Of a DNA stretch of 64,000 nt, positions 1-9,718 are shown piece after piece. The notes beneath the pieces were generated by a model. The model saw only the letters and a program-made list of their open reading frames with translations. It did no database searches and was not told the DNA's origin. How positions within the stretch are numbered: the stretch's first letter is position 1; each line of letters opens with the position of its first letter. Source of the stretch: Pinus tabuliformis (taxonomy: Eukaryota; Streptophyta; Pinopsida; Pinales; Pinaceae). Where the stretch lies: contig CM062819.1 in the NCBI GenBank assembly GCA_031772625.1, forward strand, positions 821,477,503 to 821,541,502, written 5' to 3'. The translations under genes were made by a program, and so were the position numbers.

Positions 1-1013
1 ACCAGATTCTCATGTATGAGAAATCAAACATGTCTTTTAACAATCTTGTCTATCCCCATCCTACCATTGCACCATTTAGGAGCAAGTGGGGATGGCACAA
101 TATCCACTAGGAAGCATTTGTCAGATAGGTCTTGTTGTCGCTGCGACAATGACCCTCCAAAATTTTTCCTTATTCATTTTTGGAGCCTACATGAACCGTC
201 ATTCCAAGCTATCTTGTGTCTTCTTGTTATTATTTCATGTTTTCCTAAGTGTCAACCATCCTTTGATCATTCCTAAGTGTTTCTTTTCCTCCTAGGTCAA
301 AGTTTCCTAAGTGTCGTCTTCTTATCTTTGGAAGCACTTGTGTCATCTTTCTAAAGATAGGAAAATCACTAGATTTTCTTTGACTTAGTGTTAGCTTTTT
401 TCACTTGACATGCATTCCACACAAAAGCAAGAAAGCACAACATTTTCTCCTAGAAAAAGCGTACTTTCTAAACTTAGTGATCATACAGGAACTGTTGGAG
501 GAAACAATGCCCTCTTGAGCCTAAGTTCACTCTTATATCCCAAAGAAGTGCACTTCCTTCTCTTAGTTAAGTGCACTTCTTGCTCTCAACAATTGCGCCC
601 TCCTTGTAAACATAAAGTGTGCCCTCTTGTTTCTCAAATATGTGCCCTTCTTTGCATGTTGAGGGCGTTCCTAGAAAATAGGGGCCCTCTCCACATAATG
701 TAACTAACTCACTCATTAGTCGACAAGTGGTGATCATGCATTATCTTGCTTTGCATGTTGATTGTTTTATAAGTTGTCCAGTTCATTGCTCATTCTCACA
801 ATCACTATTCACTTCGGGCAGAGTGCATTTTTTCACCACAAGGACTTCTTATTCGATCTTGGTCACAAGTGCAGTGATTCTTGGTAAGTTTTGCAAAGTG
901 TCATTTTTGTTTGCTTTAGTTGTTTTTTAGTGGCATTTTTGTTTTCCTTAGTGGTGTTTCAATCTATATTCTGTAACAGCCAAAAGTCGTATACGTAGCG
1001 GAAATCTTTAAAA
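1..1013. other. Unassigned non-coding sequence
   Basis: I recognise no gene or bounded element here. The 9-mer CCTAAGTGT occurs three times near 242, 273 and 307. At about 898-955 there are two similar stretches of the type GT-G-CATTTTTGTTT-CTTAG. Motif duplication of this kind is common in LTR promoter regions, so this may be the inside of an old LTR, but I cannot find its ends. The short open frames have no recognisable domains. Confidence 0.4.
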
Positions 1014-1933
1014 TCTTGATTTTGGGTAGCATCGGATGTGCTCTAGCCTTGAAATTTGGTGGAGAGGCTAAGGCACATGAGATCTCCAAGACCCAGAAAT
1101 CGTTTGGAGAAATTCCACCCGGATGAGGAGTTATTAAAATAATTAATATTTTTAATGGGTTCCTAAGTCTAAACTTAGGAAAATAAAAATATTAATGGGT
1201 ATTAATAAAGATAAGGGTGAGAAGCTTCTAAGAGATGAGGATCAAGTCTATTTTAATCTTAGCCATTGATTAGAGACTTAATCTCAGCCGTTGATTCATC
1301 AACAGGAAAAGTATAAGAGAAGACTTGAGGATCATTTGGAGACACACCGGTAGATACTCAGTATCCCAAGGAAAATCGATTCTCAAAGAGAAGGAGATCG
1401 ATTTCAGAGGGAGAGTTGCAGGGTGGAGGAAGAGGAGGGCATCAGCAGCAGTCAGTGACTGAGGAGGAGGTGACGCAGGGGCATTGAGAGACAACGCAGA
1501 GGGAGACACAACCCTCACGTAGAGGGATGCAAAACCACGCAGAGTGATGCAGAAGTGATGCAAAAGTGGGAGAAGGGTCTCCAGGGTGTCAGAAAGTTTC
1601 CAGGGGAAAGTCTCAGGTGTTTTCTCTCAATTTCTCTGTAAAATCATTCCTTGTAAAGCGATTGTTGCTGAAGATTAATAAAACCCTCATCTGCTGCACC
1701 AGTTTTCCCACATTGGGTTTTTCCGGGGACAATTGTCCAAAAACAATTGTGTTGATGTGATTGGTTCTTGTGCATGTATATTGCTGTTATTTTCTCTGTG
1801 TAATTATGTGATAACTGTAGTAGAATTTATTTTAATGTTTGTTGAAGGGATTTCATAAATAACTTATTGTGAAGAGTAAGTAGGTGAAATAAATCAGTTG
1901 CAGTAGTAGAATTTCAAGTTAGAAATTTTCACA
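1014..1933 (+). repeat. 5' LTR of Copia element A (920 bp)
   Basis: The end TTTTCACA is followed directly by a Met-tRNA-type primer site. The start (tcttgattttgggtagc) aligns with TGTTGATTTNGGGTAGC at the starts of the LTRs at 18376, 23043 and 44863, with the terminal TG mutated to TC. All copies share a stretch with AATAAAACCCTCATCTG (probable polyadenylation signal) followed by CATTGGGTTTTTCC and, in A and D, the perfect palindrome GGACAATTGTCC (1727-1738 here). A TATA-like motif (gtataagag) lies near 1308. No matching TSD is visible, so the left boundary comes only from alignment with the other copies. Confidence 0.8.
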
Positions 1934-1945
1934 TGGTATCAAAGC
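1934..1945 (+). other. Primer binding site of Copia A
   Basis: The 12 bases tggtatcaaagc match the plant initiator Met-tRNA primer site TGGTATCAGAGC at 11 of 12 positions and directly abut the LTR end. Reverse transcription of the element would start here. Confidence 0.8.
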
Positions 1946-2069
1946 AGAGATCCGGCAACAGGAGAGAAGAATCAGCTATGGCTCAGGAGCATGATGCAGA
2001 GGCATCAACCCAAAGGGACTCACGCAGATTTCCAAAAGAAAGCACAAGGGACATGGATCACGGTTATTC

Positions 2070-2710
2070 TTGTTAGCTTCCAGACTGAAAGAAGAAGTCG
2101 CTTGCCTAGCAAACTCTGCCTCCTCTGAGGTTTGGTATATAGATAGTGGAGCTTCTTGGCATATGACGGGAATTCGAGAATGTTTTTCAAATTATCAGGA
2201 AGAAAGGATGAACTTTTAGATCACCATGTGAAATAAGGCAAAGTGTACCCCCATAGGAAGAGGTATTGTAGTCTTTCAAACTGTAGCAGTAGAGCGGCTT
2301 TGAGCAACCAATCTGCCGCATGTGCTAGGATTGGGGGTGAAATTACTCTCCGTATCTCAACTTCAAAACAAGGGCTATGACATTTTCTTCATTAAGGGGA
2401 AAGTATATGTCAAACACCCGAGTTGGAAAAAGAAGGCCCAGATTGGTATCAGAAGTAACAGGCTATATAGATTATAGTTAGAGTCTCCAATAGCATTGAT
2501 AGGCAGCAATGGAGATAAAGATTTGAATGAACTATGGCACAGGAGGATGGGACACTTACACCATGGGGCTCTGAGAATTCTTAGGAAAACAGTACCAGGA
2601 GTTCCATAATTAAGTACCAAATGAGATGATGTATGTAGAGGCTGCGCTCTAGGCAAGTATGCCAAAGCAGCGTTTTCCAGAAGTAACAATAGAGCTCAGA
2701 GTGTTCTAGG
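2070..2710 (+). pseudogene. Copia A protease and pre-integrase region (decayed)
   Basis: This is the beginning of the A polyprotein. The aspartic protease signature DSGAS is at 2142-2156, preceded by VWYI and followed by a conserved HMTG. The integrase zinc-binding region follows: WHRRMGHLHHGAL near 2535-2570, and an intact C-x2-C at 2634-2645 followed by ALGK. Several stops interrupt the frame. No gag sequence lies between the primer site at 1934 and the protease: only about 200 bp separate them, where a Copia gag normally takes about 900 bp. The same arrangement is seen in D and H. Confidence 0.8.
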
Positions 2711-2711
2711 A

Positions 2712-3461
2712 TTGATACACTCAGACATCTGCGGACCTATGTCCATAAATGCTCTTAGTGGTGCCGAATACTTCGTCACCTTCATTGATGACCATTCCAA
2801 GAAAACTTGGATCTACTTTCTAAAAACCAGGGATGAGGTTTTTGGTCGATTCAAAGAGTTCAAGGCTCTAGTAGAGAATCTGACAGGAAAGAAGATAAAA
2901 GTGTTGCGCTCAGACAATGGTGGAGAGTACGTTGACAAGGACTTCACCGATTTTTGCGCTAGGGAAGGCATCAGAAGAGAGTGGACAGCTCCCTACAATC
3001 CAGAGCAGAATGGAGTAGCAGAAAGGAAAAACAGGACTATTGTGGAAGCAGCTAGGGCAATGCTGTATGATCAGGATATGCCCAAATTCCTGTGGGCAAA
3101 AGCATGCAGCACGACAGTTTATGTCCAGAACAGGACTCCACACAGGGCATTGGGCAAAATCACTCCGGAAAGGGTCTTCACCGGGAAGACACCTAAAGTC
3201 AGTCATTTCAGGATATTTGGGAGTTTGGCGTATTGTCGTATACCCGAAGAAAAGAGAAAGAAATTAGATCAAACTGCTGAGAAAGGATATCTTGTGGGAT
3301 ATAGTGAGAATGCTAAGGCATATAGAGTCTATCTTCCAGGGAGTAGGAAGGTAGTAGTTCAGCGGGATGTAAAGTTCATGGAGGACAGAGCTTTCAGGAA
3401 ATCCCGAGAAATGCCTTCCGAGGAGCAGTCAAAAGACAATCCATTGGTCCAACCACTTTGA
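2712..3461 (+). pseudogene. Copia A integrase core
   Basis: An open frame of 249 codons matches the Copia integrase catalytic core, which inserts element DNA into the genome. The first acidic residue is in HSDICGPM, the second in SDNGGEY, and the glutamate in NGVAERKN, so all three DDE residues are present. The LGYLVGYS-like block and the RDVKF block follow. Frame and spacing continue from the upstream pre-integrase region. The stop at 3459-3461 falls in the linker before reverse transcriptase, and 3462-3737 continues the linker with several more stops. The module is well preserved but the element as a whole is dead. Confidence 0.85.
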
Positions 3462-3737
3462 CCAGTAGAAACTAGTACCAACAATTCTCCTAAAGGCAAA
3501 ACTTCAGAACAGGATGAATCTCAAAAAGAGGAAGAGCTGATAGATGTACCCACTACCAGTGGAAAAACGAGTTGGGAACTCTGACAGATTCTACGAGATG
3601 TAGAGGACTTCATTGGTGCACCCAGGAATGATAAAAGGGAGTGAAGACAACCAGAAAGATACCAAGCCCTAGTAGCTCAGGTTGGGGAACCCTCTAGTTT
3701 CCTAGAGGTCAATCAACATCAAGTATGGGTAGATGCT

Positions 3738-4352
3738 ATGGTGGAGGAATACAGTTCTATAATGGTCAATGATGTCTGGGAAGTGGTACCTAGGCCTCAG
3801 GATAGGTCAGTGGTAGGTTCGAGATGGATCTACAAAGTCAAATATGTTGTAGACGACAGTGTGGAGAAATACAAAGCCAGGTTTGTGGCTAAGGGGTATG
3901 CTCAGAAGGAAGGGATAGACTACGAAGAAACCTTTGCCCCAGTAGCCAGGTATACTTCTATTAGAACCGTGATATCCCTTGTAGCACAGATGGGGTGGGA
4001 GATTCACCAGATGGATTTCAAGACGGTGTTCTTGAACGGGGTGATAGAAGAAGAAGCATACATTGAACAACCAGAGGGTTTTGAGACACATGAGAAGAAA
4101 TCTCATATATGCAGATTAAAGAAATCCTTGTATGGGCTTAAACAGGGACCTAGAGCATGGTATGGTCGAATTGATGGCCACTTGCAGAAGATGGGGTTTG
4201 TCAAGAGTGACGCAGATCCTAATTTCTACTATCTTGTCGTAGAGAATGAGCCTTCAATCTTGGTGTTATATGTGGATGATCTTTTCTTGACAGGATCATC
4301 CAGCCTCATCAAAGACTGCAAGAAAAGCTTAGCCACAGAATTCGACATGAAG
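3738..4352 (+). pseudogene. Copia A reverse transcriptase, truncated
   Basis: This encodes the N-terminal two thirds of a Copia reverse transcriptase (RVT_2 type). Visible blocks are VVGSRWIYKVKY, ARFVAKGYAQ, YEETFAPVARY, MDFKTVFLNG, LKKSLYGLKQGPRAWY and the catalytic YVDD at 4269-4280. The sequence is open but stops being Copia-like at EFDMKDM, where it runs in frame into a Ty3/Gypsy gag fragment. The rest of RT, the RNase H and the 3' LTR are absent. The 311-codon frame ending at 4673 is therefore a chimera and not one protein. Confidence 0.88.
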
Positions 4353-4480
4353 GATATGAGGAAGTTTGATGGCAAAGATCCAGTAAATTGGATACTACAG
4401 ATGGAGCAATATTTTGATCTACATGAGGTGCAACTATTACAAAAGGTACGTATTGCATCTTCATATTTAGAACCAACATT
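4353..4480 (+). pseudogene. Ty3/Gypsy gag scrap at a Copia junction
   Basis: About 40 codons (MRKFDGKDPVNWILQMEQYF and onward to ASSYLEP) match the gag at 62674-63780 of element L, where the corresponding text is MRKFDGKDPVTWILQMEQYF. The fragment is in the same orientation and frame as the preceding Copia RT. It has no LTR or target duplication of its own. The Copia side has gatatgagga and the Gypsy source has tatatgagga, so the join lies in about 9 bp of shared sequence. It looks like filler captured during break repair or by template switching. Confidence 0.8.
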
Positions 4481-5850
4481 TGTCATCCTACTACTGTCAT
4501 TCGGGGCTCCTGTAGCCAGATATGATCCAAGAATTTGGGTACCTCAAGGATCCTGCCCCTCATCTTCTGTAGTCCTCCTGACTACAACTCGATGTCTCCC
4601 CACCTCTTCTCTAGAGGTGCATGAGCAGTCGTGGCACAGTCGTCATCCGTCTCGACTTCTTTCTTCGCCTTAATAGGCGCTGCCTTGGAGTCAGAAGCCT
4701 CTCCCTTATTCTTCTTCGTGGGACACTTTTTTGCATAATGACCCAGCTCCCCACAATGGAATCACTTCACTTTGGAGATGTCCTTCTTCCTCTTCCCTTG
4801 TTGTCTTGCAGATGCCAAAGTCGCATCCTCCTCCTATTTCTTGATTCGACCTCCTTTGCTGCTACTTCCTGCCTTGGTCAACCGTCTGATCTCTTCCCAT
4901 CCTAGAAGAATAGCTCAGCCCAAAATGCCTTGGACAAATGTCTCCCATTCCTCGGAGACTACATTCAGGGTGGTCCTCACCCTGCACTCTTGATCCGGTG
5001 TGGCCCCTATGGAAGTAAGTTGGTCCCAAATCTCCTGCAATCTGAGGAGGTATAGGCCTATTTTCTCCCCCTTCTGCATTTGATACGACCGTCACTGATT
5101 CTCTAATAGCATCTTTCGCTGCACGGAAGTGCCCTGATACAATGTCGTTAAAGTATCCTACATCTCCTTTGCCGTGTTCTTCTCGATAATATGTCGTACG
5201 GCATGATCCTTGACCCCATCAAGGATTATGCACTTTGCCTTCGCCATTGCATCCTCATACTTCTCATTATCAGCTGGGTCTACTGGGATAGCCATGGTTC
5301 TCAAAGCGAAACCCTTGATGCGATTTCTATCGAAAACAGACAAGATCCTGGCCTTCTAGATGACAAAGTTGGAGGCCCCATCCAACCTGTCTTGATCCCT
5401 CAGTCCATTCATTGCCAACTCCGCTCCTCTTCCGGACTCCCTCTAAGTCTCGACTTCCCTCCTGGAAGTTCTCTCCTAGACTCCATCTACCTTGGTTCTG
5501 TCCCATTAGGTACTGTTCTGCTCTAACAAAAACAACACCCCACCAACTCCACAATCTACCCACAGCTCCCTAGGCCCGACAACTGAAGAAACTGAGCCTT
5601 CCAGCGTTGCGCAATCCCGGCAAAGGCTGAATCACTCCTCTTGCCAACTACGTCAAGCCCACCTGGCTGAGTAGGATGACGTGGCTCTTCGTGAGCCTCT
5701 TCTGCCTCTCTCTGCCTCTGCGCTGGCCCTCTCTCTGGCTCGAAGTGATGACGCAGGTCCTCTGTGTCACTCCTTCTATGCTGCCTTCTGCTTAGGAGCA
5801 GCTCTATCTCTCGAGACAACTACTACTGCTACAAATTTCTGATATTGTTG
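4481..5850 (-). pseudogene. Copia B gag (decayed, minus strand)
   Basis: On the minus strand, downstream of the B LTR, the sequence reads as a Copia Gag nucleocapsid precursor. A conserved block GASNFVI is followed by KARIL near 5345-5380, and a 61-codon open stretch lies at 5158-5343. A zinc knuckle FHCGELGHYAKKC sits near 4735-4785. The first knuckle cysteine codon is now TGA, and several other stops break the frame. No protease or later pol follows: sequence identity ends at the Gypsy gag scrap. The shared LTR family suggests B is a gag-bearing relative of the gag-less elements A and D. Confidence 0.75.
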
Positions 5851-5879
5851 GTGCCTTCAGTCCTCCTGTGATATGCAAC

Positions 5880-5891
5880 ACTTTTATACCA
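5880..5891 (-). other. Degenerate primer binding site of Copia B
   Basis: On the minus strand, TGGTATAAAAGT follows the LTR end. It keeps the TGGTAT start of the Met-tRNA-type primer site, but the remainder has diverged. Confidence 0.55.
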
Positions 5892-6948
5892 TGTTGAAAT
5901 TTCTAAATGTTACCCATTAGAAATCCCTACTGCATTATCTGGTTTATTTCACCTACTTGTTTATTCCTTAACAAGTTATTTATTCATATAAATACTGAAA
6001 ATAAACACAAATGCAGCCTTAACTCATATATAGATCAACAACTGAAATACTAGACAAACACACAAGGGACACCGTTATTTTTGGACAATCATCCCTGGAA
6101 AAACCCAATGCGGGAAAACCGACGCAACAGTTCTAAGGGTTTTATTATTATGCAGATTTCTTGACTACAACTAGAGTGCCAAATTGGCTCACCCAACAAA
6201 GATTTTTACATGGCAGTAATACCTCTTCTCGAAGACAGATATTCAGCAAGTCTGCCCCACGAAAACTTTTCTGGTGCTTCTCCAAGGCTCTGCATCAGCC
6301 CTGCTAGCCTCTGTGTAGCTCTGGAACCCTCTGCGTCAACCTTCTGCCTCTCTGCGTCATCTTTCTGGCCTTCTGTGTCAACCACGCAGGCCCCTCAGCC
6401 TCTACACAGTCTCTAGCTGCCTCTGCGTGGCTCCTGCTGCCTCTGCGTAGCTCTGACTGCCTTTGCGTCAGCCTCTTCAGTCACTGTGCTGACCCTCTGG
6501 CACTATCTCTACCTATCTGCTATGTACTCACTGCCCCTCGCTGCAATGGATCACTTGTTTGAATTTTCTCAGCAATCCCTGCTCCAGAAAATCGAACTGA
6601 CTGATCAATCTTGGTGTATCTCCAACTGACCCTCAAGCCTCCTCTTATACTTTTCCTGTTGAGTCTTCAACTGCCGAGATTAAGTCTCTAATCAATAGCT
6701 AAGATTCGATTTGGCTTGATCCATCTCATTTAGAACATTCTCACCCAATTTTATATTAATACCCATTAATATTTTAATTTTTCTATGTTTAGACTTAGGA
6801 ACCCCATTAAAAATATTAATTATTTTAATATCTCTCTAACTGGGTGGAATTTCCCCAAACCATTTCTAGGTCTTGGAGATCTCATGTGCTTTAGCCTCTC
6901 CACCAATTTTCATGGCTAGAGCACATCCGATGCTACCACAAATCAACA
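5892..6948 (-). repeat. 5' LTR of Copia B (1057 bp, minus strand)
   Basis: In reverse complement this starts TGTTGATTTGTGGTAGCATCGG and ends TTTCAACA, matching the Copia LTR family of A, D and the solo copy at 44863. The conserved polyadenylation and CGCATTGGGTTTTTCC-type block lies at about 6095-6145. It faces the A LTR, so 1014-6948 is bounded by inverted LTRs of one family. No 5-bp TSD is visible at the outer ends (taaaa left, gtagc right). Confidence 0.78.
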
Positions 6949-6958
6949 GTAGCCTTAT

Positions 6959-7414
6959 GAAGGGGTCAAAATTCTAGTTGCATCCTGTCTCAATAACATC
7001 ATGAGGTTGACCGCACCTATACCCCCTTACAACGATGATATTATGAGGGGAGTTTTCAAACTGATAGTAGAGACCTTTCAGGACTTGGATAACACCGTGG
7101 GTCCTACCTTTGGGAAAAAGCTCTAGATTTTAGAAATCATGGCCATGATCAGATCATATGACATCATGTTTGATCTAGAGTGTGATGACCTAATTCTTCA
7201 AATGTTCCAATGCTTCTTCAGCATTAAGAAACATCATCCTGACATGGTCAAAACACACATGCAGTCCATTTTGTCTTCAGTTATGGGAGATTGTGATGCC
7301 ATCTGCAAGTGCAGTCTAAATTGTTGGCCATTTAGAGGAAGGAACAGATGGTCTCACCCGCTGCTTATGAACTAGTCGAAAGGTTGGTTGAGTAGAACAT
7401 AGGGAGGAGTTGTT
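6959..7414 (+). pseudogene. PDS5: PDS5 (sister-chromatid cohesion cofactor) retro-fragment
   Basis: The plus-strand translation matches an internal HEAT-repeat segment of plant PDS5, the cohesin-associated protein. Recognisable blocks are LVASCLNNIMRLTAP, PYNDDIMRGVF, ILEIMAMIRS, MFDLECDDLILQMFQ and, after a frameshift near 7300, VSPAAYELVERLVE. At least four stops and one frameshift are present, so it cannot encode protein. It runs about 450 bp without an intron, which suggests a cDNA origin, although PDS5 exon boundaries should be checked. It sits between the Copia B LTR and a Gypsy-like gag on the same strand, so it may be a gene fragment captured by that retroelement. Confidence 0.82.
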
Positions 7415-7424
7415 GAGGATTTGT

Positions 7425-7919
7425 GGACCATGCAGCAAGAATGACTTATGGAGAAAGGGACTTTGCTTCATTTGCAAGGAACCTTGGGGGCCTAACCACT
7501 CATGTTTGAGTGACACTGAGGAGATGAAAGAGGTAGCTCAAGAGGAGATTCCTTCTGACTTTCCAGATGAGGATTCATCTTTTATAGTTGAGTCCATGGG
7601 TTTTTACAAGGATACCTCTGAGGAGGAGGAGCAGTCATGTGGAATTATTGACAGTAGCCCAAATGTGCATTCATGTTTGAGGGACAAGTATGATGAGTAG
7701 TCAACAGTCCCCATGAATAAAGAAGACCGAGTTGGAGACATTCAGGGAGATGAGCTACTAGTGCTAATTCCGCATGGAGAACACGTAGAGGGACGTGAAT
7801 TGGATGAGGATGTTATGCATGATGAGCTATGTGTGGAGAGGCAGTTAGTGGCTCATGTTGAGCCCATGGTGGAGAAGGATGAGCAACCATCTTTTGGACC
7901 GACCATTGATGAGGGGTAG
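7425..7919 (+). pseudogene. Ty3/Gypsy-type gag nucleocapsid fragment
   Basis: A zinc knuckle of the plant Gypsy type, C-x2-C-x7-H-x2-C, is encoded at 7464-7505 (CFICKEPWGPNHSC). It is preceded by LWRKGL and followed by a long acidic stretch rich in Glu and Asp to about 7700. A second open frame at 7713-7919 continues in acidic sequence. No protease or RT follows before the LTR at 8669, so the element is either internally deleted or never carried pol. The frame shifts shortly before the knuckle. Confidence 0.65.
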
Positions 7920-8668
7920 ACAAATGCATAGGCAACCAGCGAAGCTGTAGCACTTTTAGACGTTAGGCCTTTCCAGGGGTACATAGACAGGGCTTGTAGC
8001 ATGGTTTGCCCACTTTTGTCCATTATTGAAAGAGGGGCAAGGTTTCCTAGATGGATCCTACTGGTTGACTAGGAAGAGTTGAATGAGCTAAGCATGATGC
8101 GGCATACCGGAGCCCATACATTTGATCCTTCCCACGAGATGGATTAGTGGGAGATCATTAGTTGGTGTCCCACTGATGCGGCGATATTCTTTAGTTAGGG
8201 GCATAATACAATAGGTGCCTTTAGACATGAGAAATGCTATAGGCACCAATTGGCAGTGGGAAGTACGTCGACGACTCATCAACATTCCAATTGCACTAGC
8301 CCCGCATCAACATAGTGGTGTTGACCTTGGTTTGTGCCAGGAGTTGGATTAGAGAGAAGTGATGAGTTGGTATTTGATTGGTGGAGCAACATCTATGGCC
8401 AGAGGCAGAACACAACCAGAGTCATGGGGTATGGGCAATGATGAGTGGCCATTGCAGGGCTTTGGGATCCAGGAGGATCCATTGATGGCAGATTGAGTCA
8501 GCAACTTTTTTGGGACCCAAGTAACGAGGGAACCATTCATTTTTATCTAGCATGGAGGCATGATGTGACCCAGTGGTTTGTATGGGATCCTAGTATCAAT
8601 GTGCAGATGCCTCTGTGATGGACAGATACAGATTGCTTGAGGGCAAGCAATCTTGGGGCGAGAGGACT
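7920..8668 (+). pseudogene. Unrecognised decayed ORF before an LTR
   Basis: This stretch reads for long distances with only a few stops, mostly TAG where Trp (TGG) would fit. I do not recognise the product. Two similar segments about 207 bp apart (near 8137 and 8345) encode related text: WEIISWCPTDAAIF and REVMSWYLIGGATS, each after a Met/Leu-Asp-stop. This suggests an internally repetitive protein. Near the end there is WDPGGSIDG and WDPSNEGTIHF, again repeat-like. A purine-rich stretch (ggggcgagagga, about 8655-8666) directly precedes the LTR, as expected for a polypurine tract. Confidence 0.4.
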
Positions 8669-9718
8669 TGTAATGTCCCCATTTTCAGTTTCCTCAATAA
8701 TACAACCAAGATGGGTTTCCATGGTATGTGATGGTCAGGCCACAGGAGCAGGATTACATCATCAGGGGTCCCGGAGGGGTTTTGAAGGATTTTTATGGGA
8801 TTCAATGACATTTACTTGGCATATTCATCATCAGGAGAAGTTCCACACAACTTGTTTTTGGTTTCGTTGCTTTCTAATAATTCCCATAAAACAGGGTTAT
8901 TATTGAGCATAACTTAATTAATTATGCTTAAGGTGGCATTCCGAGAGGAATATTTGATGGAACACTTTAATGTAATAGCTCATTGGAACCAGAACGAGAA
9001 GATATATAGGATGAGATGCTAAGAAGTGACTTCTAGTGGCCAAAGAAAATATGGTGGGCGATTTACCATTTTCCCAAATTAAAAGTGACTTTAATTAGTC
9101 ACTTAATTAAAAAGGGAAAATATTAATTAAGGGGAAAAGGCCAAAAGTGACTTAAATAAATTAAAAAGTCACTTAGGATGAAATCAAGGAGGAGCTTCTA
9201 GAATAATAATAAAATAATAAAAAATAAAATACTTCTAGAAGATTTCAGATCTATCTATCAAGCCTCTAAAATGAGGAGGAGATCATTTGGGACACCTTGG
9301 ATTTAAGTATTTGTCTTTGGTGTGGGTTGGAGAACCTAGTTCTCTGCTTCTGTATCCCCAGGACAAAAACCTTTGGGTGATTTTGTGAGAGTGGGCGAGA
9401 ACCCATCTCTTCCCTTGGAGAATTCATCCAGAATTCACAGGTTCTTTCATCAAATCAATTGTTATAGACGCTGATGCAACATTATTGTAGATCTCTTTGG
9501 GGCCATTACTTCAGCCATATTCCTGTCTCTTGTACCAACATATTTCCATATTAATAAAATAAGGCTAAGATTCTCTGCATGTTTATCTTGTTTATTCTTC
9601 AGTTGCAGATTATATTTTCGAGTTTTTTGTCGTTAATTTTATGGTCCAATCTACGTAAATTGTTTTTCAAATTGATAGTGTTAATTTTCGAAGCAAATTT
9701 ATAATTTGGTATATTACA
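8669..9718 (+). repeat. 3' LTR of the Gypsy-like element (1050 bp)
   Basis: The ends form a perfect 6-bp inverted repeat: TGTAAT at the start and ATTACA at the end. The upstream boundary follows a purine tract, so this is the 3' LTR of the element carrying the 7464-7505 knuckle. It contains AATAAAATAAGG near 9553, a plausible polyadenylation signal. The flanking 5-mers (ggact and gtgtc) do not match. A 5' copy is not in the window. Confidence 0.65.

Noticed and set aside
3738-4673. A single 311-aa protein
   Set aside because: The frame crosses from Copia RT into Gypsy gag and then into antisense Copia sequence; it is an accidental fusion.
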